64,000 nucleotides of DNA from Branchiostoma floridae (taxonomy: Eukaryota > Chordata > Leptocardii > Amphioxiformes > Branchiostomatidae). The notes beneath the pieces were generated by a model. The model was given only the letters and a program-made list of their open reading frames with translations, made no database searches and was not told the DNA's origin. The stretch spans positions 18,405,534-18,469,533 of the forward strand of contig NC_049982.1 in the NCBI RefSeq assembly GCF_000003815.2, given 5' to 3'. The position numbers were made by a program, and so were the translations under genes. Positions 10,168 to 21,600 of the stretch are shown piece after piece; positions within the stretch are counted from its first letter, which is position 1, and each line of letters begins with the position of its first letter.

Positions 10168-12786
10168 ATGTTTCGTTCTCCTTACTTTGATGGCTACACC
10201 GACATCTCAGTGCAGGACGAACATGGGAAGAACCGTTCTGTGGTGGGATGCCTCTTCCTGATAGTGGTGAGAAGTTTTCTCCTGTCAAGGACGTTCGAGC
10301 TCCTAGATCCTTGATTTTAACCTCCTTGCTTATATTCAACACATGTAGCCGTGTAGTATATTGTTACCATAGCAAGGAAGTTTCGCTACATGTCACCTTA
10401 CTCTAGACTTCTAAAGCAAAATGTAAGAAACAAATTTGATTTTAGGCCTACCAACGGTTGTGGAAGTTTGTCCCATCTTCAATATGTATGAGTGTAGCCT
10501 CACATGGTTGTCACGCGGAACCAATTATAGGGTTTCCTGGGGGGATGACGGGCCTGTCTAATACAGTCTCGGGTGTTTGGCATAAAAGTTTCTTTTTAGT
10601 TCTCTAACTATTCAACATGTCCCAATTTTCACTATAGCTCCAGTACAGGAGGGTCAGTGCGGTCATTCCCAATTTTCGCAATTTTCAAAGAGTATGAAAT
10701 GAATCCAATCAATGGGATAACTGATATTGATGAGGATGTAAAGAGATGTGGGCGCGAGAGTTTTTTACTTTTCTAACATTATTTCTGTCCATACCCTTTG
10801 GTTTTCGGAAGGAATGGAAAGCATTCAACCCCTGCCATTTCCAGACAGATTTCATGGTCAATTGGACGGTCGGTGGTAGAGCTAATCCTTGCTCCACAGG
10901 AGGGGAACAGGCAAGACCTAATCAACAAGCAGATGTTGGGGGTAAGGTTTCTTGAGTGGCATGTATGTCCAGCGTCCGATCCATACAATATCAATGAAAG
11001 ACAGATATGTTCATCAGCTAGTTATCATATTGCGTGTGTCTGCACACACCAATTGTCTGCAGGATGTGGAAATACCGTTTTCCCTCGCTCTCTCCAGATC
11101 GGCTCGTGTGTTCTGGTTGGCTATGGGATCTGGACTCTTCAGAACAAATTCTTCTTCGCACCCCTGCTCGACAGCCCGCTGTACAGTCTGGGCCTGCCCG
11201 TTATGATAGCGGCTGGGGGAAGCGCCCTGGCTGTATGTATGCTGCACGTCTGTGTCATCTGTGCAAGGAGCGGCTGTAAGAAACCGGTGAGAAGTCCACA
11301 AGAACGGAGCAAGAGCAGGGCAGATACATCTAATGTTTTTAACGTATACGTATGACCTTTCATTGAATGACTTGTCACTAACCTTAAACACATCTGAATT
11401 AATGAAGATACCCCTACAGTAATGAGGATGCGCCTAGACGTCTGATTTTATATCCATTACCACAAGCAGTGCTATCTTCTATCCCTCTACACAGTTCCTA
11501 GGTCTTCTTGTTGCCATCACCTTCCTGGGACTAGCTTCGGGAATTGTACTGTTCATATCGAAGAACGAGGTAAGGCATTTTTAGGCTTTGTTGTGCTAAT
11601 TGATCAATGAAAATATCATCATATACTTTTAGCTATATACTAGGAACAATCTAGTCCACAAGAGCATTGTCTCAAATCGACACTGTGATTGTGATATAGA
11701 AACCTGGCTGATAAAGACACTTTCATTTCCCTACTCTTTGGAGCAGGTTGATGGCACACTGGCGGGTAGACTAAGAATGTCTCTTGAGCTGCAATACGGA
11801 CAGCCAGGAGAAGAGGGCTTGACTTTTTCTTGGGACAGAACACAGGAAAAGGTGAGACCATCCGGCCATTCTTTGTCTGACGTTTGTCATCATTTCCCAG
11901 GAAAAATGGCGTCAACTGTTTTCCATACACATACGATCACACACAAAATTGTGAGTCTCCCTAGTGATTGATTAATGAAATAAAAGACTTACATAACCGT
12001 AAGTTGAACTTCGGTAACTACCCCAGAGATATCCTCCCAAATCATGCAGCTGCAGTGTTGTGGAGTAGGTAATAAGACGTCAGGGTACCTTGCCTGGAGG
12101 AGCAGCACGTGGTACCTGAACCAGACACAAGTCCGCCCCAGTGCGCAGGTGCCGCAGAGCTGCTGCACTGTTGATGACGACACGGGACAAGCCCGCGAAT
12201 GTCAGTTTGATGTACCGAACCAGTTTCTGAATGAAAAGGTTAGTACATACATTTCAATGTTCAACCTAGTCAAATAACCATCCTAGTCGAATAATCAACT
12301 TTCTTGGAGTTGTGTGTGAAACGTTTTGCCAGGAGAGAAGTTTGGTGGGATTCATATTTTGAAATAGGCATATTCATTTAGTTACTTCTGATTTAGTGGG
12401 TTGCCCATCTCAGTGACATGACACTACTTTTCATTTCTGTCTAATTTGCGTTCTTCAGGGATGCCAAGACGATGTCCAAGAAGTGTTTTTCGATCACGCT
12501 AGAGAGTTGGGGATAGTTGCAACTGTGGTCAGTCTTTTGGAGGTGCGTAAACACATGTCTTTCACTTTGAAAGTTGAAAATGTCAATGTGATAATCGTGG
12601 AGCAAATTTGACAAATTTTGTTACTTTTTTGTTTTAAATTTGTATCAACGTAAAAACACAAGAATAGAACCACGCGTTAGTATGGATTTCATTATCTAAT
12701 CACTGCCCCTCACCGCATGGGTATTTTTTTCTCCCCTACAGCTGATGATTCTTCTGGTGACGCTCAGCACACTCCGACATCTATAG
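10168..12786 (+). CDS. Tetraspanin, seven coding exons
   Basis: Exons: 10168-10266, 11098-11286, 11495-11569, 11747-11851, 12050-12238, 12459-12542 and 12742-12786. All junctions are GT-AG and every intron is phase 0; the product is 261 aa, a normal tetraspanin length. TM1 straddles the first intron (VVGCLFLIV then IGSCVLVGYG). TM2 and a Cys-rich basic tail follow. Exon 3 is TM3 (FLGLLVAITFLGLAS). The large extracellular loop spans exons 4-6 and carries the family's hallmark CCG (LQCCGV) and PxSCC (PQSCC) motifs plus two more Cys. TM4 is ELGIVATVVSLLELMILLVT, ending with a very short tail. Tetraspanins organise membrane microdomains with integrins and other partners; which paralogue this is cannot be told. 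A possible extra exon near 10900 was not used. Confidence 0.93.
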
Positions 12787-12789
12787 CTG

Positions 12790-12829
12790 TCATCATCATC
12801 ATCATTATCATCATCATCATCATTATCAT
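12790..12829. repeat. (ATC)n microsatellite in the tetraspanin 3' region
   Basis: CATCATCATC... interrupted by ATTATC, starting four bases after the tetraspanin stop codon and so probably transcribed in its 3' UTR. Confidence 0.9.
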
Positions 12830-13127
12830 TTGAACTTCATTGATACATATCAAGTTGCAAGCATGACGTAAAGCTGATTTGTCTTCACCGTTTTTCCATT
12901 GATGTTACATCGATACATTGCATGTTTGCAAGCTGCACGTCAATGTAACACAAACATGTTCACTTCGCTGTGATAGCTAAGGCTTTACATGAGCAAAACA
13001 TAATTGCATGATCAATACATTCAATATCGAAATAAGAAACATCCGACCGGCTTGGATGAGTGTTTGAAAATGGGAAAGACGTTGATGATATGCAAACGCG
13101 ATTTACCTAGTCTGTGCAATGATCTGT

Positions 13128-13235
13128 GTAACACAAACGCTGATGCCCAGGGGTGTAACTGACCCACAGAGGAGGCCGGTCGGATGTTGGGCGGACTGCT
13201 GTAAGCGAGATTTAATCAGAATACGATTTTCCCAG
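13128..13235. repeat. Dispersed repeat copy 1, upstream of the ankyrin gene
   Basis: Similar to 16386-16480 in the same orientation. Shared blocks include AACACAAA, GTGTAACTG against CTGTAACTG, GGATGTTGG, CTGCTGTAAG against CTGCTATAAG, and GAGATT. The copies are diverged, so this is an old interspersed repeat of unknown class. The two copies flank the ankyrin gene. Confidence 0.6.
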
Positions 13236-13909
13236 CTCGACCAAAAACAAACAAGCTTGTTAGGCGAAAATTTTCTTGCTTTGGCCTTATAGTCAAATAA
13301 ACTTTTGTGACAATATAAGCCTACCGAAATTCTTCTTTTCTTCATTATTTCCTGAACTTTTATTCGGTACAAATGCAATACATGTGTATACTGTAACGTT
13401 ACAGTAGCGACACATGAATAGTCAAATATTGCTTCACGCACACTCGCACCAAAGACAATGCTAGTTGCCATCCCTTGAATAAATAGTTAGTGGAATAACC
13501 CGTCCCATGGAAACCACGTACGTGAATACAGTGGAAACATTATGTGACGTCAAAGGTCACGGAAATGGAGGCTATCATTGAGATATTTCAGACACTCGCT
13601 ATTCCGACATACAATACAAACATCAGTTAATTTTACATTTACATATTTGTAGGGCTATGACCCCGAGCATTTCTATCTCATTTGTACTGTAAATATTACG
13701 CTTTCGTGCAGTATTGCACAAATCTGCCCTGTATCCAAATTTGTACTTGGTGGCCCTGAAACCTCTTTATTAGCCTCATAGTAGCATATTGCGTCATCCA
13801 CATTGTGGAATTTTCCGCCACTGCATGTGGAAGGGCAAAATCGGCATCAAGATCAGTCGTGCAGTAATTTTGATGGACTTGACCGTGAAATAGTGTCTGT
13901 TCGTTAAAA

Positions 13910-16169
13910 ATGTCGTGGTTAGATCCTGTAGAAACGACTTATCAGGGTGTAACGGAGAATGAACAGGCGCTGCTGGCGGCGATTCTGCAAGGTGACGCGG
14001 AGAAGGTGAGACAACTGTGTACACAGCCTGACGTGGACCTGCACAGAAAGGTGACGCGGCATGGAGAGGGCGATCTCGCCTCCCTACAATGGGAGGACTC
14101 CTTCCTGTGCACCGCAGCCGAGCTGGGGCACGAGGGGATCGTCAGGGAGCTGGTGTCAGCCGGGGCCAGGGTCAACCTGCTCTGCCGGGACAGGGACGGC
14201 TTCACGCCGCTGATACGTGCGATCGTGCACGACCAGGTTAGTACCGTTACCGGGTCATGACATCTGTGGTCAGCCAAGTAGGTTAGAACCCCCTTGGGTC
14301 AACCAACCTCCTTGGGTCTTTGTGGGCGTGATGGCGCTGTACAAACAACAGCTAAATGTCAGTTTGATAGGGAGGGCGTGAGTTACCAGACTCCACTGGT
14401 TAATTCAACCGTTGCCCAGGCATTATATCTCCTTTCAGACGCCCAATTGATTGAAAGAGAAAAGTTGGTTTCAATATACATTTGTATTTGCAGGAAAGGA
14501 TAGTCAAGGCAAGGAGGTTAAAAAAGGAGGTGGTTCAATCAGAAGTCCCTTTGTATTTGTATGTGTATGTGTTATAGTTCCCTCCGAAGACCTTGGAGCA
14601 GCCGGTTCTGTTTATCAGAGTAGCCAAGCTGTCCTGCTCCACATTTGGCTGAATGAGTAAATCTGGTGACCAGTGTATGACTCACATGAGCTGAGCATGA
14701 TGAGGTTGCATTGTTGCCTACACCATTCATATTGAGCCATCATCCCATCAACAAAGTAATAGAACATTAGGGAGTGGAAGACATCATTGGCAAATGTCCC
14801 CCAAACTGAGACAGGGAAAGTAGAAATGTGGTCGATATAGGACCTGGATATCGGGCTAGCCAATAAAGATGATGAGCATGTTTACATTGTATTTTCACAG
14901 GTTCCAGTAGTAGAGGCTCTTCTGAGAGACCTCGGGGCAGATGTCCACCTGGCAGACAGCTGCGAACAATCACCCCTGCACCACGCCGTCCGTCGTGTCC
15001 ACGAACAGAAGCGACTACGGATCCTGCTCAAGTATGGGGCAACCGTCAACGCGCAGGACATGTGGGGGTACACACCACTGGTGGCAGCCATCCAAGATGC
15101 AGGACCAGTGCTAACAGTGGAGGTACTGCTGAAGGAGTATGGCGCAGACCCAAACCTAGCTGATAACAACGGCCGCACTTCCCTGCATTGGGCCATGCGC
15201 TCGGATCATGCTGACAAGCTGCTGCCGTTGTTGAAAGAAGCGGGGGCCGACGTGAACGCCCAGAACAAGAATGAAGCTACGCCGCTGATCAGAGCAATTC
15301 TGTTTGACCGCGTTTCAGCTGTAGAAACCTTGGTTCGAGATTACAAGGTTGATCCCAACGTACCTGACGACATGGGACTGACACCTTTACACTGGGCTGC
15401 CAAATCCAGACATGCTACCCCATTGGTGAAAACTCTCCTGGCCGCAGGAGCAGACGTGAATGCGAAGGACGGACAAGAGCAGACACCCCTGCACGTTGCG
15501 TCTGGTTCAAACTCTGCAGAAACAATCTCACTTTTAGTGGATGCTGGTGCAGAAGTGAACTCGGTTGATGTGAAGGGTAACACAGCCCTCCATATTGCCG
15601 CACGGGAAAATGCCAACACTGAAGTTTTCAAAGCCCTTATCAGCCACGGCATCAACATTAATGCAAAGAATGAAGAAGGGGAGACATCATTGTTGTTGAC
15701 TATGCAGACACAGGCCAGTGACGCCTTCCAAACATTGCTTGACTCCAACGCGGACCTGCAGATTGTGAGTGATACGGACGACTCCCTCTTGCATATGGCA
15801 GCACGAAGGGACGCCAAGGACCTTGTACGGATGCTGCTACAACAAGGGGTGGACGCCAACACCAGTAATGCTGTGGGGGACACCGCTCTTCATGCCGCAG
15901 CACGCAGAAATGCTGACGAAGCCGTCCAAGAACTGATCCAAAAGGGCTGCAGCGTGAACGCGAAGAATGCGAGTGGGGACACACCTCTCCATCTGGCTGC
16001 CAAGTGTGCCTACGCTGGATGGGATGAGACGCACATCGTTCAGATCCTAGTGGAGAGTGGTGCTGACCCCAGTTTGAAAAACAAGGAGGGAAAAACACCA
16101 TATGAGGTTGCAAAGGACAGCAACTTTCCGGAAGCCACAGAGTACATTTACAAGGGACTGGAAGAGTAG
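13910..16169 (+). CDS. Ankyrin-repeat protein, two exons
   Basis: Exons 13910-14236 (109 codons) and 14901-16169 join in phase 0 (GACCAG|GTTAGT; TTTTCACAG|GTT), giving 531 aa. Almost the whole protein is ankyrin repeats of about 33 residues, roughly 13 in all, with typical cores such as DGFTPLIRAI, GLTPLHWAAK, QTPLHVAS, NTALHIAA, DTALHAAARR and DTPLHLAAK, each followed by xxLLxxGAxxN. No SOCS box, kinase, Death domain or membrane segment is visible, so it is best called a pure ankyrin scaffold. The intron cuts inside a repeat, just after RAIVHDQ. The 3' UTR is about 570 bp if AATAAA at 16739 is used. A specific partner or pathway cannot be named from the sequence. Confidence 0.9.
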
Positions 16170-16385
16170 ACTCCAAGTCTTCTCCAAGTAAAGGCCAAGC
16201 CCCCATACGTACCTGTGGGGGCCCAGATAGGATAGCCTGGCATGGTAGCCAGATCTAGTAGGCAGGCATCCTGGCCTTTTCTGTAAAACCAACTATTTGT
16301 AATGTTGTATGTTGATATGGTCCAAAAGTAGATGCTGTGACATGCATTAATTCATGATGTCATTATGTATCATTCCAGTCTGTTT

Positions 16386-16480
16386 AACACAAATTCTGCT
16401 GTCCAGGGCTGTAACTGGTCCCTCCCTGCAGGATGTTGGATGGGCTGCTATAAGTGAGATTCAATTAGGCAATATCATTC
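16386..16480. repeat. Dispersed repeat copy 2, in the ankyrin 3' region
   Basis: A diverged match to 13128-13235 in the same orientation. Here it carries TCCAGGGCTGTAACTGG and TGCTATAAGTGAGATTCAAT. It lies between the ankyrin stop codon and its likely polyadenylation signal, so it is probably transcribed. Confidence 0.6.
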
Positions 16481-16738
16481 CAGTTTCAAAATGACTTGTT
16501 ATTTGGTGATTTAAAACAGTGAGAACTGTTTTTGTGGATGGACTGTTTTTGTGCTGCTGGCTTGTATATGTGTATGGAAGATACATTTGCACCAGGAACA
16601 GACTTTGGCTTATATGTTATTGTTGGTTATTTTCAATGAGCAGTGGACTCTCAATAATAGTAGATTAATGATCAGTGGAAGTATCATTTTTAATTTTACC
16701 ATACTTTTCTAATGTGGATGTTTATTGTGCCAATGGTA

Positions 16739-16744
16739 AATAAA
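16739..16744 (+). terminator. Polyadenylation signal of the ankyrin gene
   Basis: AATAAA about 570 bp after the stop. A second AATAAA occurs near 16787. It is the only plausible signal before the palindrome cluster. Confidence 0.5.
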
Positions 16745-16801
16745 GATGTCATTTTATGTTGAAGTTGAATTCTTTATAGAATACTTAAATAAAGTTAAGT
16801 G

Positions 16802-16837
16802 AAAAGCCCCTGCTGTTAATTAACAGCAGGGGCTTTT
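16802..16837. repeat. Perfect 36 bp palindrome
   Basis: AAAAGCCCCTGCTGTTAA is followed at once by its exact reverse complement, with no spacer. It lies at the 3' side of the ankyrin gene. In RNA it would fold as a strong GC-rich hairpin followed by U residues. Confidence 0.95.
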
Positions 16838-16848
16838 TACTTAATATA

Positions 16849-16882
16849 TTACATCCAATCTGTTATAACAGATTGGATGTAA
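16849..16882. repeat. Perfect 34 bp palindrome
   Basis: TTACATCCAATCTGTTA is followed directly by its reverse complement. It lies only 11 bp after the preceding palindrome and is unrelated to it in sequence. Confidence 0.95.
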
Positions 16883-16911
16883 AATATGCCAAAAAAGCAG
16901 TTACTAAAGCA

Positions 16912-17053
16912 ACGCCAAGCAGCAGTTACTCAAGCAGTTATTAACGGTTTACGTCCCTGACACTGACGAAAGATAGTGGATGCTATCTGAAATATTTGTC
17001 AGTGACCTTTTCCAAAATAATATCCAGTTGCTTGAGTAACTGCGGTTTGGCGT
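16912..17053. repeat. Imperfect inverted repeat (foldback element)
   Basis: The left arm ACGCCAAGCAGCAGTTACTC (16912 onward) pairs with the right arm GAGTAACTGCGGTTTGGCGT (to 17053). A diverged extra copy of the arm motif (GCAGTTACTAAAGCAACGCC) precedes the left arm. The inner part carries a smaller stem (GATAGTGGATGCTATC). This is the shape of a non-autonomous foldback transposon. With the two palindromes upstream it makes one structured block. Confidence 0.8.
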
Positions 17054-17784
17054 ATCTTATTACCTGGATGTCTAACCTCCACTTTGAAATGTTTTTTGGG
17101 TGGTATTTGAAGCCTAGCCTACAAAATGGAGAGATATTATTGATTTATTGGGAGAACATATGGCAAACACTGCAATATTGAAAGTTCCCTACATTATGAG
17201 CAGGACGGCTTAAAACGCTTGAACAGATAAAACAGGAACACCGTCTTTGGACTGAGAGAATAATGATAAATCAAAGCCCTATGGAAAACTATATTGTATG
17301 ACTTGTATGTGTGATGGTGATGATTCATTTTCAATGGTTCTGTGGCCTACACCATTGCTAGCCAAGGGGTAATAGTTCATCATAGATAATGTTTATTTTA
17401 CTTATGCAACTTACATTAATAAACTTTGCATCACATTAATCAACTTTTACCATTGTGATCTACACTGCAATGTATACCATTATTTCTGTACGCCAGTACT
17501 AGTAATATTTTTCTGTCACCACCCCACCCCTTAAAATTGAATAAACTATTCCAAGAACATGGCGAAGGTGGTGAAGAAAGTTTCGGTTCCCGACTCGCAA
17601 AGTGTATAAACTTCGGTCTGATGTTAGGGGTTTGGTGAAATGCAGAAGCCTGTTATACAGCAGATCACAGGGAATATATGGAAGCTCCAACTTAAGGCTG
17701 AGGAGCATGAAGACAGAGCATGAAGTGAGAAAATAGATTTTGCTCGGGGACTTTCCAGTTTAGGGGATTCCCCTCGTCGTATTA
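17054..17784. other. Spacer before the CARD-TIR gene
   Basis: AT-rich, with no domain or splice structure. A 69-codon minus-strand frame at 17499-17708 is not recognised and is not called. Confidence 0.4.
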
Positions 17785-18150
17785 GGCCACACCAATTTAA
17801 TTTCTTGGTTCACGGATTTTTTCATAAAAAATATGGAGCGAGAGGGCGAAATAAAAATAAGAATAAAAATTGTAAAATGGTTGGGGTAAAGGTAACGGCT
17901 AATCCAAAACATAAAGAAAAAAGTTTTCAGCTTGAAAAAAGTACAAAAACACTATTATTGTACAGTAACAGCACCTGTACCCACACTTTAAGGAGCTTAT
18001 AATATAAAGGCCAATTTGCTACACCAGAAAGATGGTGAATGGTTTCATTAATGGTGAAAATTTGCAGAGTGGTAATCTTTATTTTTATTTTATTTTCCAA
18101 AAAATAGGAGCGAGCGAATCCGTGAACCAAGAAATTAAATTGGTGTGGCC
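17785..18150. mobile_element. Harbinger-like MITE, copy 1 (366 bp)
   Basis: Terminal inverted repeats of about 34 bp: the left begins GGCCACACCAATTTAATTTC and the right ends GAAATTAAATTGGTGTGGCC. Both flanks are TTA, giving a 3 bp target-site duplication. GGCC-starting ends plus a TWA-type duplication are the known signature of PIF/Harbinger elements. No transposase is present. It ends 130 bp before the ATG of the CARD gene, so it may contribute promoter or 5' UTR sequence. A second, inverted copy is at 31625-32074. Confidence 0.88.
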
Positions 18151-18280
18151 TTAGGGGCCAATTTTACAGGTACTGTTACTTTTCCCCCTGGTATGTCTTT
18201 CCATTTATCGAATGTAGTCAAGATCAATAGCCACTAAAAGTGCCTTAAAGTACTTTTGAATATATACTGGGGCATTTGTA

Positions 18281-18695
18281 ATGGATCCTCAACATCTGCG
18301 TGCCTTGAGAGACCACCGTGTACAGCTGGTACATGGAACCAAGCACATTCCCACCATACTAGACTATCTTGTACAGGACAACATCATCACAGAGGAAGAT
18401 GAACAACAAGTACAAGAAAAGGATGGACCAAATCAGATCCGCAAACTACTGGCCATATTGCCATCCAAAGGGGACAGAGCATTTCAGTCATTCTGTCAAG
18501 CACTAGGGAGGACTGGGCATAGTGGATTGGCCAGAAGACTTAATACCTGTAGTAATGATGTAGACAGGACAGGACAAAATGTTATCTTTGACCCAGGAAG
18601 TTCTCAACATTCAAGGTTACATGACCAGAACAGCAATGCTGTCAGCAGCTGTGCACATGATCTCCAGACTGTCAATAAACCAACAAGAAAGAAAG
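18281..18695 (+). other. CARD exon
   Basis: Residues 1-90 match a CARD: six predicted helices with the usual spacing, beginning MDPQHLRALRDHRVQLVHG, then ILDYLVQDNIITEEDEQQV and LLAILPSKGDRAFQSF. Acidic patches (EEDEQQ) and basic helices suit homotypic CARD-CARD binding. The last 48 residues are a polar linker ending KPTRKK. The donor (AAG|GTGATT) leaves phase 1. Confidence 0.85.
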
Positions 18696-21600
18696 GTGAT
18701 TCTTTACGTCTTCTTCTGACATTCTGTAATCAGTTAAACTTGTTGAATCAGTTGAAGTGTATCCATTGGCATAATACCGGCAGTAATACTTATAAGTTAT
18801 ACCGTCAAATGACATAAACGATAAATTTTCGGTGATCCACTAGCGAGGCAACAGTAATTTCCGAGCACACTTCAGACATCCACGTATTTCACACATTTTC
18901 AAAAAGGCTTTGATAACAGTGCATTCGAAGACAACAAGGCCAAAAGTTTTCACATCATTTTCGGGGCAGGCAAGCTCGTCATGGGATGAACACACTGTCA
19001 CGTTCATCGCAAGATTTGTAGATAATAATCGCACATGCTCACGGCACAAGACGAGCATGATTCAACAGCAATCTTGAATTTCTTTTGGTGACCAACAACT
19101 CGTGTAAAAGTGTGAAGAACCGTTGCATTATTGCCCGGATCTACGGCTGAATGGGTCAAATTGAACGTACGCCGCCATTTTCCCGCCATTTTTAATGCTA
19201 TGCCAGCAGTAAAGTTTGACGTCATAGCGGTTGTGACGGACCAAAATTAAATGAAAATTCTTGATAGTAAACGCCCATTTTTTCATGACTTTTTGTATGC
19301 TCACGCAGGTTTTTGTTTTGTGCAATTACTAACAGCAAAGGAAGGAAAAACAGAGGATGTATAAAGGTACATAGCGGCAGTTAGTTGTGCCGTGTTTCGT
19401 TCTGCCGGTATTATTGCACCCCCTTCCAACCACGCGCCCGTTCTTCGTGCAATTCCGTGGTGTGTTCCAATTACGATATTATGTTTTTAACAGGACAAGA
19501 GAGACAAAAAAATATACACAGAAGAAGTGGCAAAGGTAAGCTGTAACAGCAACATGTAACTGGAGAAAATGATGCGTTGATCATTTGCCAAATTAGTATT
19601 GCTTGAGAAATTGCAGTAAACCTGCCGGTATTATGCCAATGGATGTTAATGCTTGAGACAAAGCTTTATGATATATCAGTGTTGATATCCGTGTTGATAT
19701 ATCATGCACTATTAATTATGCACTATTATTTTATATCATGCACTATTAACTGATAAATTAAAATGTAGTAAAAACTATGCTTATGTATAGTCACAGTTAC
19801 AGCTCCTTTTACTATCAAAGTAATATATAAAGTATAATGTTAGTACGTACCAATTACACATGGCATCATATGTTTGCTGTTACAAGTGTACATTGTGAGA
19901 TGTATCTTCATGATGTGTAATGTTACTAGGGACATTTTTTCCTGTGTACAGTTTCAGGGGAGCATGTATTCATTGTGCATGCAGGAGAAGACAAGGATTC
20001 CTTTGTCAGGCCACTTGTCCAAACCCTCCAGGATAAGGGTATCGCCCAAGAAGACATTTTCTATGATGAACTGTCCATCAGTACTGGGGAAGTCATCCGA
20101 GACAGGATCATGTCAGCCCTAGCTAGTGACAGTATGGAAGTTGTTGTGATTGTAGCTAGCAAGAGTCTGCTGAATCACAAATACTGGCCAAAACTGGAGC
20201 TAGAAACTGCTCTCAGACACAACAAGAGACTGTACCCTATCTGGCTTGATGACAACCTGGATTCATTCAAGGAGTTTAGTTCCTTAGTCGGCCAGTATTG
20301 CCCAACACTGAAGCAAATCAGGGCCCACTGTGTACTGACTTCAAAGATATCAGAAGAGATGGCTGTAATTGCCTCTGAACTCATGTCCATGATATCATGC
20401 TCAATTGTTCAAGAAAATGGGCATAAATCAAAAGATTCTCATACAGGTAATGCAGGAAGCTCCATGACTTCAAACTTTAGTAGGTTTGTTGCAGAGTTGC
20501 CCGATATGACTCAAGGTTTCACACAGTCAGGACCAACTACCTCCCCTTGTCAGTTATCCAGTGAGTCATCATCAACAATACTTAGTGGTACTGTTGAGTC
20601 CATGGGCTATGATCAATTTGATGCCTCCCAAACAACAGCTACTAGTGCAGTGTCATCTGGAATGAACAGTGTTGGGCAGGAGTTCATCACTCAAGCAGGA
20701 CCCAGTACGTCTCCCTTACAGGGATGCAATGGACAAAGTTCAGTTCAGTCTAGACACATTAAGTCTCCTTTCATGTTGGAGGATGCTAGTGAGGATGAAA
20801 AGTTCATGAAGAAGATGCATAGTGGAGTAAGATCTGCTCATAGCATTTCTGGAAATCAGCATCAGCTACATGGAGCAGGGAAGAGACAATCCACAAGCAG
20901 AAAGCCAGACAGTCCTTACATGAGCCCATCAAGACTGCTAGACATAGGTAAGAACTGATTAATGTCAGGCTCTTAATGTGGATCTTATTGATGCGCTGTG
21001 TGGATATGGGCCAGTACCTTGTACAAATGTTGTAGGTGGATGTTGTAGGTTAAATACAAATACTATGTGTCATGCACAAAAATGTAAATATTGGAATTAA
21101 TGAAGCCATCAAATATAAGAAATACAAGTAGAAGTTGTACAAATTAGTGTACATTATGTAAATACACTTGTCTGAATTACATCATGGTAGGATAATAAGA
21201 TGCTTTTCAGGTTTGCAGTTTGAAAGCAAGTCAGCATACATGTAACAGATATCAGTCCTTCCAACTGTCCAACTGATAACTTAAGATTCAGAGCACTCCT
21301 GAATTTTTTTCATGTATTATTGCAGACTTAGAGGCAGCTATGGAGGTTGTGGTGGCCAGCATCATTAGTGATGAGTGGAGAACCCTCCTCCATCACCTGG
21401 GTCTGTCTGAACTGGAACTGGAAACTCTGCAGAACAAGGAGACGCCAGAGGCAGCCTGTGAGGCAGGACTGAAACTGTGGAGGGAGACCAGAGGTCAGGA
21501 AGTCACCACAGAGAGACTGGTCAGGGCTGTCAAGGACACTAAGGTCAAACTACGGAATGGTGCAGGTACCACATAGTCATGCATTAAATAACAATAATGC

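Noticed and set aside
10798-10945. Extra tetraspanin exon near 10900 (acceptor CTCCACAG, donor GGGTAAGG)
   Set aside because: The TM1 helix is completed only by joining 10266 directly to 11098. Inserting this polar segment would break TM1.
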